From: Bdellovibrionales bacterium | GTDB lineage: Bacteria > Bdellovibrionota > Bdellovibrionia > Bdellovibrionales > Bdellovibrionaceae | Length of the DNA: 64,000 bases | NCBI GenBank assembly: GCA_016713585.1 | Contig: JADJOV010000002.1 | Span: 1 to 64,000 of the forward strand | Reading direction: 5' to 3' | Shown here: positions 49,287 to 58,749 of the stretch, piece by piece | Layout of the letters: every line of letters begins with the position of its first letter | Position numbering within the stretch: position 1 is the stretch's first letter | Program-made: the position numbers and the translations under genes | The notes under the pieces: model-generated | Database searches by the model: none | The model's input: only the letters and a program-made list of their open reading frames with translations | Told to the model about the DNA's origin: nothing

Positions 49287-49730
49287 CTACCTCTTGAAAA
49301 CAATCTTCCTAACTGTTTCCGCATCGAACCCCCGAGAGACTAAAAAACGACCGACTTTGGCGAGCTCTGTTTTGGAAAGTCCGTCAGCAGCAGAAAACTT
49401 ATTTTCAACAAGTCTCCGCGCCTTTTCAAGCTCTAAGTCAGAGTCCATAGGAATTGTCGGCAATCCCTTCGCTTGAAGGTGGTGATTAATATAATGAATT
49501 CCTTTATTCTTTCCATGGAGGGAATCTGCGTACTTGGCCCCGATCTCTGCTGGTGTCGCCAGCCATTTACGTTCTCGAGCGTCAGAAATGGCCTGCTCGA
49601 TTTCCTCTGACGTAAAGTCCCGCTGCTTCAACTTTGTTCGCAGCTCCTTCTCAGAATGATCCCGCCGCGCCAACAAATCCATCAATTTGTTTCGTGCAGA
49701 TCGAATGGGCCCTTTGCTTGGGTTTTTCAT
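49287..49730 (-). CDS. recX: Regulatory protein RecX
   Basis: 147 residues with three-helix repeats of RecX: LLARRDHSEKELRTKL, FTSEEIEQAISDARERKWL, and VGRFLVSRGFDAETVRKIV. RecX modulates RecA filament activity. The order apt, recX, alaS on the same strand is common for recX next to alaS. Confidence 0.88.
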   Translation of the reverse strand: MKNPSKGPIRSARNKLMDLLARRDHSEKELRTKLKQRDFTSEEIEQAISDARERKWLATPAEIGAKYADSLHGKNKGIHYINHHLQAKGLPTIPMDSDLELEKARRLVENKFSAADGLSKTELAKVGRFLVSRGFDAETVRKIVFKR

Positions 49731-49732
49731 GA

Positions 49733-50229
49733 CTAGTACTGGATTAATGATCGAACTGGTAATTCTTTGAATTTCATTTGATTCAACCCGCTCAGATTAA
49801 TCAAAACAGCTACGTCTTGAACCTGATAGCCAGCAAAATATGAAACATCTATAGCTGCCTGAAGAGTTCCCCCGTGGCAAGAACATCATCCACGATAAGA
49901 AGTCGCCCCTCTCCCGGAGATAGCTCCAAACTCGCCTTACCATATTCGAGCTCGTAGGAAACTGCCACTGTCGGAGGCGGCAATTTGCCGGCTTTGCGAA
50001 TGGGCAGAAAACCCTTTCCAAAGTGAGCTGCGAGCAGCATTGCAAACAAGAAGCCCCGAGACTCAATTCCAGCAATATAGTCGATATCTGATAACTGCAG
50101 ACCTCCAACCAAATTTTTTGCCACATATTTGAGCGCCTCAGGACTCTTCAGAAGAGGTCCGACATCACGAAAAAGTATCCCCTTTTTGGGAAAATCAGGA
50201 ATTTCTCGAATATATTTTTTCAAATCCAT
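49733..50229 (-). CDS. apt: Adenine phosphoribosyltransferase (one-base shift)
   Basis: Converts adenine and PRPP to AMP. IPDFPKKGILFRD near residue 9, YIAGIESRGFLF near 50, and the PRPP motif LLIVDDVLATG near 110. The frame breaks in the G5 run near 49868; with one more G it reads ATGGTLQAAIDVSYFAGY and ends at 49733, 2 bp before recX. Normal length about 165. Confidence 0.93.
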
Positions 50230-50271
50230 ATGATCCTACTAAAGTCACAACTTAGTCTTATTGTCCAGAAA

Positions 50272-51348
50272 TTAAGCCAACCGGAGTGACCGTTGCTGCT
50301 TGTGACGAGTTGCAAACCCAATCCTTAATCCCCAAGCCGGAACCAGTTCAGATCCGAACTGAAAGTCTTGTCTATAAGCTGCTGGCCCGGCAAGAGCAAC
50401 TCCTCGAAGATGATCGGAAAACTCAAAACCAAGTCCCGAGTCTTGAGCCCAAAAGTAGGGTATTATCGACAGCGTTACGGGCTGCGCAGTCATTCCAAAT
50501 TTGGTGGCCATTAACCAAATATCCATTCCGCGCCTTCCCGTTTCAACAAAGCGGTGGCGAAGTTCTTTACGCGACAACGCGTCGCCAAGTCCCTTGGTAG
50601 GCTCCGTTTGCTGAGTCACGACCACCAATGCCGACGCGCTCATCAGTGATCGACGTAGAAGGCCAATGACTATTGATTTCATCATTGGTTTATATATCAA
50701 ACTTGGAAAACTTGGAATTTTCTTTGACAGCCAAATCGAGGGAATCTCAGTCAGGTTAACACCCAACTCCTCGACATGCATACCCGACCGAGCTTTTTCG
50801 TATGATCTTTTAAAAAAATGAATCCACTGAAAGACATCTCGGATTGCCATCGGATTCTTCCACATTATTTCTTCGCAGGCTTCAGCATGGGCGAGCAGGC
50901 CTTCAGGAGGAGTTTCAACAAAAAAAACTCCTGCTTGCTTTTTTAGCCAATTTCTAAATTCAGATGGCAAGGGTTGGTGATTATAGACTGCCCGATTCGT
51001 CTCTCTTTTTTCGAGTATCTCGTATGAGAATTCACTTGGCTCTTTACATCCCTCGATCAATGTAATCTCTGCCCATACCGATGGTCTATCTTCAAGGTCG
51101 CCGAGCTCGATCTTGGTTCCATATCCTTCAATGGCAGCAGCATGCTTCACAGAGGAAATATAGACACCAAGAGCCAGCGCCGATCCCAATTTTCCAGAAT
51201 CAAAAATATGCTTTGCTCTTTCCGGTATAAAATGAAGCTGAATCTTCAGACCGTTCACAACAAAAGCAAAAGGCTGGCAATTATCACCCGATGGACTTCG
51301 CAAGGCAGCCCTGACTATTCGATCAAATTTCTCTTTTTCAAATGTCAC
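50272..51348 (-). CDS. Nitroreductase-family protein
   Basis: 358 residues with the flavin-binding opening RAALRSPSGDNCQPFAF and an extended C-terminal half (GLGDALSRKELRHRFVETGRRGMDIWLMA). Likely an FMN oxidoreductase of an atypical nitroreductase subfamily. Substrate unknown. Starts 4 bp into the coiled-coil gene's stop, suggesting an operon. Confidence 0.75.
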   Translation of the reverse strand: MTFEKEKFDRIVRAALRSPSGDNCQPFAFVVNGLKIQLHFIPERAKHIFDSGKLGSALALGVYISSVKHAAAIEGYGTKIELGDLEDRPSVWAEITLIEGCKEPSEFSYEILEKRETNRAVYNHQPLPSEFRNWLKKQAGVFFVETPPEGLLAHAEACEEIMWKNPMAIRDVFQWIHFFKRSYEKARSGMHVEELGVNLTEIPSIWLSKKIPSFPSLIYKPMMKSIVIGLLRRSLMSASALVVVTQQTEPTKGLGDALSRKELRHRFVETGRRGMDIWLMATKFGMTAQPVTLSIIPYFWAQDSGLGFEFSDHLRGVALAGPAAYRQDFQFGSELVPAWGLRIGFATRHKQQRSLRLA

Positions 51349-51905
51349 AAATAGCCTTTTTTGATTCGCTGAACATCAGCCTTGGTTTCGTTTAATGCCG
51401 CCATAGTTGAAATCAGCTGCGCCTCTTTTTCGGCCAAAATCTTTTGCATTTGCGCCATACGAACTTCGTAACCCTTCAGTAAATTATTCTGCCGATCAAT
51501 AAGGTTTTGAATATTCTCTTCTAGTTTCTTTTGCTCAATATGCTTTTGCTGGAGAAAGTGAATCTTCTGAGATGTCTCGATCACCAGAGAGTCTTGCTTC
51601 TGTTCAACCTGAAGCACCTTCTGCTGGAGGCGATCAGATTTAACTCGAACTCCCTTGAGATTCTCCTCTGAATGGAAGGCTAGTTGAGAGATTTGCCCTT
51701 GAAACTCTTGAGCTTGCCGAAACAACCGTTCAAGCTTTTCCTCAAGAGACTGGATTTGAACTGAATTATCTGAATGTGGAGCCTCCGTTTTTGCTTGAAT
51801 AAAATCCATCTTAAAAGTTGGACTCGCACTCTGGGATGAGGCCTGGGGAGAACTCTGTGGAGAAAAGGGCGAACCAAAAATTTGGGGATTCAGCTGTTTT
51901 TGCAT
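51345..51905 (-). CDS. Coiled-coil protein
   Basis: 186 residues. After a Ser/Gln-rich start (FSPQSSPQASSQS) the rest is long coiled coil (SLEEKLERLFRQAQEFQGQI; KLEENIQNLIDRQNNLLKG). No signal peptide. Could be a structural or scaffold protein. Overlaps the nitroreductase gene by 4 bp. Confidence 0.65.
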   Translation of the reverse strand: MQKQLNPQIFGSPFSPQSSPQASSQSASPTFKMDFIQAKTEAPHSDNSVQIQSLEEKLERLFRQAQEFQGQISQLAFHSEENLKGVRVKSDRLQQKVLQVEQKQDSLVIETSQKIHFLQQKHIEQKKLEENIQNLIDRQNNLLKGYEVRMAQMQKILAEKEAQLISTMAALNETKADVQRIKKGYL

Positions 51906-51982
51906 TCAAAGGCCTCCTAAAAAAAGACAAATTCAGGATAATTTCTCTAGACACAAAATTCAAATGTTCCTATGTTGTATTT

Positions 51983-52984
51983 ATGTTAAAAGTTTCGCAT
52001 TTGGTCAAATTTGTTCATGAACTGAAGCCTCAGAGCACTCCAACTCGGTTAACATTTTTCAATTATATCAGTAACTTATGTGACCCTGAGGCCTCTTTAA
52101 CAGCGGATCTTGTCGATCAGTTTTTCCTTTCGGCCCTCGACTACGCTCATTGGTATAGCCATCGAAGTCAGCTAGGACATGAAGTTGAGCTGCTTTTGGA
52201 AAACTTCAACAGCTATTTCCAAAACCAATTCCCCATTCATTTGGTCAGATTCCCTCAGACAATCCAAATTGTTGACGTCGAGCAAACTCAAGACTGGCAA
52301 GAGGTGGTCAGCGAGGTTTTGCGAAGGCGCTGCGGCCGCCATGATCGATTTCGGTTACTATCCGAGCCGACAAAACGCGGCGTGGGCCTAATTCTCCGGC
52401 AAGATGGAGCCCTTGAGGTGCGTTTTTTTGATCGAAAGATGACTCTACGCCAAGGTCTTCTTGAACCCCTTCGTCGTGATCTTGTTATCTCCTATGATAG
52501 TAACCTTGAACTAGCCTCCAATCATTTTCATAAATTCGACTTGGCTCCTCAAATGACGGCCCAGTTCAAATCTACCGGAGACCTAGTCACAGGCACTATA
52601 GTCAGGGGATATTTTTTTCAGAAAATGCAGAACTTCGAGCTCACTCATATTTGTGACATTCCGAAGCTCTTTTCACAGCTCAAACGAGTTGAGACCCTTT
52701 TTGTTCAACCACAGTCGGACTCCTACTATCTAGATCTGAAGAGTCAACTGGAGAAAACGATTTCACTTCTTGCCGTGGGGGACTCTGAAGCCAAGGAATG
52801 GGCGAGTTATTTACATAGTCAGGGCGAAATTGCCTCGAAAGAGATCTACACTGATGACAAAACGCTAGAATCCCTGGTAAAGGAGCTCAGTCGTCTTTTA
52901 AAAAAGGAATCTCCAGGTTATGATAAAAAACAAGAGCTCACCGTCTCCAGAAAAAATTCGCCTCAACAAATTCATGTCAGATAA
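51983..52984 (+). CDS. Uncharacterised cytoplasmic protein, 333 residues
   Basis: ATG at 51983 (MLKVSHLVKFVHEL). No recognisable domain; ends in a charged, Lys-rich tail. It overlaps rluB by 65 bp. Possibly conserved among Bdellovibrio relatives, which is an inference from context only. Confidence 0.6.
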   Translation: MLKVSHLVKFVHELKPQSTPTRLTFFNYISNLCDPEASLTADLVDQFFLSALDYAHWYSHRSQLGHEVELLLENFNSYFQNQFPIHLVRFPQTIQIVDVEQTQDWQEVVSEVLRRRCGRHDRFRLLSEPTKRGVGLILRQDGALEVRFFDRKMTLRQGLLEPLRRDLVISYDSNLELASNHFHKFDLAPQMTAQFKSTGDLVTGTIVRGYFFQKMQNFELTHICDIPKLFSQLKRVETLFVQPQSDSYYLDLKSQLEKTISLLAVGDSEAKEWASYLHSQGEIASKEIYTDDKTLESLVKELSRLLKKESPGYDKKQELTVSRKNSPQQIHVR

Positions 52985-53848
52985 TGGCCTGACCAGTCGT
53001 CGCCAAGCCGACGAATGGATTGCGGAAGGCCGAGTGTCAGTTAATGGCAAGCGGGTCTATGAGCTGGGCATTAAAGTGAACCCCAAGTCTGACCATGTTG
53101 TGGTTGACGGGAAACCCCTCAGACCATCCACCCATGATAAATTATATTTGGCCTTAAACAAACCAAAGGGTGTTCTCACCACAATGGACGATCCATTGGG
53201 ACGCCCGACAATTGCGCAATTTTTAGATCAAGTTCCCGTCCGAGTCTTTCCAAATGGGCCGATTGGACTGGGACTCTGAAGGGCTCCTCCTTCTGACCAA
53301 TGATGGTGAATTTGCTAATAAAGTGATGCACCCAAAATCTGACATTACTAAAACATATTTAGTTAAACTTGATGGTCACCCCGAGCCAAATCACATCCAA
53401 AAGCTCATGACCGGAGTCACGATTGTTGGGGGCAAGGTTCGCGCTCGTCATGTTGAGAAAATTCGACGCCCCGACGGCTCTGATAAGTACGATTGGTATA
53501 AAATTGTCATTACTGAAGGAAAAAATAGGCAAATCAGGCAAATGTTTGAGAAAATTGGTTTTGATGTCATGAAACTACAGCGGGTGGCTGTCGGAAGACT
53601 GAAGCTCGGCCCCCTCGGCCGGGGCGAACTCGCCTTTGCATGAATCCCTCCTCGAACGAGTTTTTCAAGCTGATGAGCCTGAAAAACAAAAAACGGAATC
53701 TACCTACAAAGGGCATTCTCGTTCAACCAAAAGAGCACCTAAGCCAGGACCCGTCAAAATAACCAAGAGATCTGGCCGAGCTGCTAAAAAGCTCCAGGCA
53801 AGAAGACCAAGTGCTCCACTCCTGCGGCCCAAGAAAGGCACACCATAA
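52920..53848 (+). CDS. rluB: 23S rRNA pseudouridine synthase of RluB/RsuA type (frame breaks)
   Basis: S4 RNA-binding domain first (RLNKFMSDNGLTSRRQADEWI), then the catalytic domain with Asp in GRLDWDSEGLLLLTND. The frame breaks near 53250; removing one A from CAAATGG restores VFPMGRLDWDSEG. At 53640 a second one-base shift would append a basic tail (KRAPKPGPVKITKRSGRAAK) typical of RluB C-termini, ending at 53848; without it the protein ends at 53643. Modifies a U in helix 80-90 of 23S rRNA by family analogy. Confidence 0.87.
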
Positions 53849-53853
53849 AGATC

Positions 53854-54801
53854 GTGACCACTCATCAGCGCCAAACCCCAACTCCTTCCTCGGCTCCTAC
53901 CCACAAATCGTCCAAACAATTGGCTCTTGCTCAAATTATTTTAGCAAGCCTATGCTTTGGCTTTCTGGGAATTTTTGGGCGAATCGCCGCTCAAAATGGC
54001 CTCAACGTCGGGGTCCTTCTCACTTCACGATTTAGCGTGGCAGCATTGCTCCTCGGTCTCTACTTCGTCTTGCTTGCTCCGAAAAAATTGTTACTTGGCT
54101 GGAATCAATTTGCGATAGCCTCGCTTCAAGGTCTGTTTGGATACGCCGTTTTTTCAACTCTCTATTTCAGGGCCCTTGAAGGAATTTCTGTTTCATTGGC
54201 GTCTATGCTGCTGTTTACTTATCCACTCTGGATTATGTTAATTCACGCAATTCGCGGCGAGTCCCTTAAAAAATCCCAATGGCTTACGTTGGCTGCAGCC
54301 CTGGCAGGTCTTCTAATCTTGCTCTGGGGGCCTTTCGAAGTCACGACTCTGCGTTCACTTATTTATGGCCTCGGAGCTGGCATCACCTATGCGATTTACA
54401 TTTACATTTCAAGCCGTGTTCAACAGGAAGTTCACCCTTTAGCTTCTTCATTCTATGTAATTTTATGGACAGCCATAGGCTTGGCTGTGTTTCACCATCC
54501 CGAGGACACGTCATGGAAAGTCACTTGGATGAGCCTCACTCCAAATCAAAGTTGGATCATTTTCGGCATGGCTATGATCTGCACTATTATCCCACTCATT
54601 CTTGTTCTATCTAGCCTACAAAAACTTCCAAGTCCTCTTGTCGCTCTGGTCAGCCTTATCGAACCGGTCACGGCAACCCTGGCCGCCTGGGTTATTCTCA
54701 ATGAAAACCTTACCTGGTATCAAATATTCGGTGGACTGGTGGTCCTAACAGCTGCCGGCACCCAAATCAAATTGACCCAGCCGTCGGAGCTCGTGGCCTA
54801 A
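53854..54801 (+). CDS. EamA-family (DMT) transporter
   Basis: 315 residues with about ten hydrophobic segments in two EamA repeats (LALAQIILASLCFGFLGIFG; then LIEPVTATLAAWVILNE, a family hallmark). Inner-membrane metabolite exporter/importer; substrate unknown. Begins GTG soon after rluB. A hairpin follows the stop. Confidence 0.82.
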   Translation: MTTHQRQTPTPSSAPTHKSSKQLALAQIILASLCFGFLGIFGRIAAQNGLNVGVLLTSRFSVAALLLGLYFVLLAPKKLLLGWNQFAIASLQGLFGYAVFSTLYFRALEGISVSLASMLLFTYPLWIMLIHAIRGESLKKSQWLTLAAALAGLLILLWGPFEVTTLRSLIYGLGAGITYAIYIYISSRVQQEVHPLASSFYVILWTAIGLAVFHHPEDTSWKVTWMSLTPNQSWIIFGMAMICTIIPLILVLSSLQKLPSPLVALVSLIEPVTATLAAWVILNENLTWYQIFGGLVVLTAAGTQIKLTQPSELVA

Positions 54802-54810
54802 GGAGATAGT

Positions 54811-54848
54811 AGCCTGAAAAAAAACTATGCCCGTCAGGCTGCCTTTTT
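54811..54848 (+). terminator. Candidate terminator between EamA and GNAT-PilZ genes
   Basis: AGCCTGA (54811-54817) pairs with TCAGGCT (54834-54840), 16-base loop, then TTTTT at 54844-54848. It overlaps the convergent gene's last codons. Confidence 0.5.
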
Positions 54849-56123
54849 GGATGGCAATGGCAACTCCTGATGAATTTCGGAGTGAATTGCCGCCATAATA
54901 TGTTGCCACTCCATGAGGCTGTCTGAAAGCTCACAACCAAGCCTTGTTTCCAACTTGATCCACTTAACCACCGCTGAACAGTGAATGATTTGCCCCTGAA
55001 ACTCCAACACCATCACCAACCGTTCACCAAGTTGAGTATGCCTGTCCGTGTTTCTAAGGTTAACTCTAAACCCATTTCCCGAGACATCAATGAGATGAGC
55101 TTCAGTGGGTTGTACGTCGGTTCTAAAAAAACACCATGCTCTGAATCGAACATCAAACCGGGCTTCAGCTCGCGATTTTTCAAAGTCTCCGACATCCTGA
55201 AGAGAAGGTGGCAGCCCGGCCTTATTCACATGTAAGTTATTAAGAACCTGCCTTTCCTCGAGTTTAAAATCCCTCGTTAGGCTTGGATCCCCTTTCATGA
55301 TATTCGAATTTGCAATATTTTTTTCATGATTATAAGCCTGTAGGGCTGATTTCTGGTTGGGAAGATGGATATTTTTTGTGTTTTCAACGACAAAGTAACG
55401 ATACAAATTTCGATTCAAACCCAAATGATTATAGACTTTCTTGTAAGTCTCTTTCAACTCTTCATTCAGTGCTAAAAAACAGCAGGTCGAAGGATTCCCT
55501 TTGACCATACTATGCCTTTGCCCAGTCTTGGCGACAACCTTTTCGAACATCAAGACGTGTAAATAGAATGGCTCGACTTCTAAAGTCGTCGCAATCACGA
55601 TCCCATCCAATTTAAAAACTTTCTCACAATACAAAAACATTATTTTGCAAAGTGGCAACAGGAGCTTACCACGACGCATTCGAAAGCTTTTCTTAATCGC
55701 CAAAGACGTAATCTCGGCGATCAGCTTGCCTTTTTTGCGATACTTTGACAAATCCCAAGTTGAATCTGATGGCAACCCAAGGCCACTGTCAGGAACGATC
55801 GAAATCGTTCCGATGACTTCATCCTCCCACTTCGCAATAAGAATGACCGTTGTCGGCAAGGCTTGAAAAGCCGAAAATCTCAGCTCTGACTCAGTTCGAT
55901 CCATATAGTTGAGTTCGACATAGGAGTCATGTACAAGCTTAAGCGCTTGCCTAATCTCGTCCTCAGTTTCCGCTTGCCTAAAAATCAAACCCTCTGGTAA
56001 GTCATAATCGACCCCGAACTTAGAACGAATGATTCTTGCCTGCAACCAATTCGGCAAAAACCTCAAGTAAGTCCAGAACTTACGCGTAATTGGGCGTCTT
56101 GCTTTTTTCTCTATTCTTGCCAT
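54834..56123 (-). CDS. GNAT-type acyltransferase fused to a PilZ c-di-GMP-binding domain
   Basis: 429 residues. N-terminal domain (about 50-230) resembles N-acyl amino-acid synthase/GNAT proteins (LVHDSYVELNYMD, VIGTISIVPDSGLGLPSD, ITSLAIKKSFRMRRG). The C-terminal domain is a PilZ with RFDVR (RxxxR) and DVSGNGFRV (DxSxxG), the two motifs that bind c-di-GMP, followed by LVMVLEFQGQ. This suggests that an acyltransferase activity is controlled by c-di-GMP. Paralogue at 34547-35851. The acyl product is unknown. Confidence 0.75.
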   Translation of the reverse strand: MARIEKKARRPITRKFWTYLRFLPNWLQARIIRSKFGVDYDLPEGLIFRQAETEDEIRQALKLVHDSYVELNYMDRTESELRFSAFQALPTTVILIAKWEDEVIGTISIVPDSGLGLPSDSTWDLSKYRKKGKLIAEITSLAIKKSFRMRRGKLLLPLCKIMFLYCEKVFKLDGIVIATTLEVEPFYLHVLMFEKVVAKTGQRHSMVKGNPSTCCFLALNEELKETYKKVYNHLGLNRNLYRYFVVENTKNIHLPNQKSALQAYNHEKNIANSNIMKGDPSLTRDFKLEERQVLNNLHVNKAGLPPSLQDVGDFEKSRAEARFDVRFRAWCFFRTDVQPTEAHLIDVSGNGFRVNLRNTDRHTQLGERLVMVLEFQGQIIHCSAVVKWIKLETRLGCELSDSLMEWQHIMAAIHSEIHQELPLPSKKAA

Positions 56124-56328
56124 TAAAAAGCTCCACCAAATTTGCTTTTTCTGTAAAATTATTAGGTGACGCTATCCATATCGGCATTAGTCTAGTTTAC
56201 TTGAGTCAAATGCGAAAAGTCCAAAAACGCCTAGATAAAATAATTTCCACTTAAAGTGCCAATCGTTTTTTCAATTCTTGCAAAACCTCGCAAGAGGAGT
56301 AAATGGTAGGCTTTAGGAGCTCCACCCG

Positions 56329-58672
56329 ATGACGACTGTGACAAACTTAATTCACAGAATTCGACTTCAATTCTCTGGCGTCGTTCAGGGTGTCGGGTTT
56401 CGTCCAGCAATTTTCCGTATGGCCCAGCAACGCGGCTTGACTGGATGGATTCAAAATACAGGAGATGGCGTCCTCAGTGAATTTGAAGGCCCAAAGATCG
56501 TCTTAAGCTCTTTGCTTGAATCTATACTCAAGGATATTCCCTCGCCGGCCAAAATTGAGTCCTATACGGCCGAGTGGTTTCCCGCAATTGGCCTCCTCGG
56601 ACTCGAAATTCATCAAAGTGTTTCCGGGGGACCACCCTCAGCGCAAATCCCTGCCGATATTGCAATTTGTGCTTCCTGTTTGAATGATATGGCAGCCTCT
56701 GAAGCACAGGGAAAGACATTCACAAGCTCAAGAAACAGACGCACAGGCTACCCCTTCACCACCTGCACTCAGTGTGGCCCCAGATATCTCTCTTATTGAG
56801 AATATTCCATTTGATCGCCCTGTGACAACAATGCGTGATTTTATGATGTGTGAAGACTGCCTTAGCGAATATTCAAATCCATTGGATCGCCGTTTTCATT
56901 CTCAAACAAATTGCTGCCCCAAGTGCGGCCCCCAATACAGTCTTTGTGATCGAAACGGTGTGACGCTGGCCTCTGGAGATGAAATCTGGTTGCTTGCTCA
57001 ATCCGCCTTGAAGAGTGGGAAAATACTAGCCTTCAAGGGGCTTGGTGGCTATCAGCTTGTAGCCTTGGCCTCGAACTCCCAGGCCATAGCAACTCTTCGC
57101 CAGCGAAAAAAACGCCCCTCAAAAGCTTTTGCAGTTATGTTTCGATCCCTCGATGCTGCAAGAAAGATTTGCCTCATAACTCCAGCAGTCGAGACTCTTC
57201 TTAAGTCTGAAGCCTCTCCAATAGTTTTAGTAGACAGACTCAATCAACATGATACCTCCCAAATTGTGGCCTCTGTGGATCCCGCCGTTGCCCCAGACAC
57301 TCAACGACTGGGCATCATGTTGCCAACGACTGGGGCCCACGCCATTCTAACTGCCTTGTTGGATGACCCCTTAATCGTCACAAGCGGAAATCTCTCTGGT
57401 GAGCCTATCTGTACTGATGAAAAAAACGCCTTTTCAAAATTGAGCTCTATTGCAGATCTCTTCTTGATTCACAATCGAAGAATTTCACGGGCAGTTGATG
57501 ACTCGGTTGTGCAACTCATCCTCGACAAGCCCCAGCTTTTACGTCGCGCCCGGGGCTATGCTCCTTTGCCCCTAAGTCTTCCTCTAAACATGCAGCAGAA
57601 ACTCCCCCCAACATTATCCCTCGGTGCACAATTTAAAAACACAATTGCCCTCAACCTCGAAAATAAAGTTTATATGAGTCAACATCTTGGGGACTTACAG
57701 AATGTCGAAACCTATTCTTCTTTCGTCCATATCTGCGAAGATTTTCAAAAAATCTACAAGGTAGAAAACCCTCATCTTGTCTGTGACCTTCACCCGGACT
57801 ATCAAAGCACTCACTTTGCCAATCATTTAGTTACTCAGACGAGTGAACCGGCAACCCATCTAGCAGCAGACCTTCTGAGAGTGCAGCATCACTGGGCCCA
57901 CGCCTTGGCCTGTGTTGCTGAACACGGCATCGAATTTCCCTTCCTGGCAGTCGTCTGGGATGGAACAGGACTTGGCGACGATGGTACTTCTTGGGGCGGC
58001 GAATTCCTTCTTGGGAAAAGCTCTGGCTACACCCGAGTAGCACATCTAAGGAGATTCCCACTTCCCGGCGGCGATCTTGCCTCTCGGCAGCCCAAACGGT
58101 CCCTTGCCGGACTTCTCTATGAGCTCTTTAATGATCACGCCGAAATCAATCCGTTTTTCAAAACAATCCTACAGCGGTCATTGAATTCACCGCTAACATC
58201 AAGTGCCGGTCGACTCTTCGACGGCATTGGCGCCCTCCTCGGCCTAAAAAGCGATTTAAGCTACGAAGGGGAGGCCGCTATAAAGCTCCAAACTCTCGCA
58301 GAAGGTGCGACTGGTTCAGCCTCTTACTCTATAACAATCTCCTCGAACGACCGGCATTCTCCCCCTCAACTTGACTGGGGCCCAATGGTCAGGGAAATTC
58401 TCACGGATCTCCGAGATTCTGTTTCAATAGAAACCATTGCCCGAAAATTCCACTTCACACTCGCAAATGGAGTAGTTCAACTCGCGCTCCACATTGGGGA
58501 AAAACGAATTATTCTCACGGGTGGATGCTTTCAAAATAGGCTTCTCTTGGAAGCGACTATTCAGCAACTTCGCAAAAAAGATTTTGTTGTTTTTTGGCCT
58601 CAAGAAATTCCACCAAATGACGGAGGCATCGCTGTTGGTCAAATAATGGCAGCCCACTTAAAAAAACAATAA
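56329..58672 (+). CDS. hypF: Carbamoyltransferase HypF, hydrogenase maturation (one frame break)
   Basis: Makes the CN ligands of [NiFe] hydrogenase together with HypE. Acylphosphatase domain with SGVVQGVGFRP near residue 18; zinc motifs CASCLND, CTQCGPRY and later CEDCLSEY, CCPKCGPQYS; YrdC-like and Kae1-like domains with QHHWAHALACVAEHG and WDGTGLGDDG. A break near 56790 is closed by restoring CGPRYSLIENIPFDRPVTTM. Start ATG has TAGGAG upstream. It opens the hydrogenase block. Confidence 0.92.
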
Positions 58673-58749
58673 TGCAACGCAAGTTTTTTATCTCATAGAA
58701 TTTGCCACAAGAAAAAAAATGGAATAGTGTGTTTGCGCGAGGTTCACCA

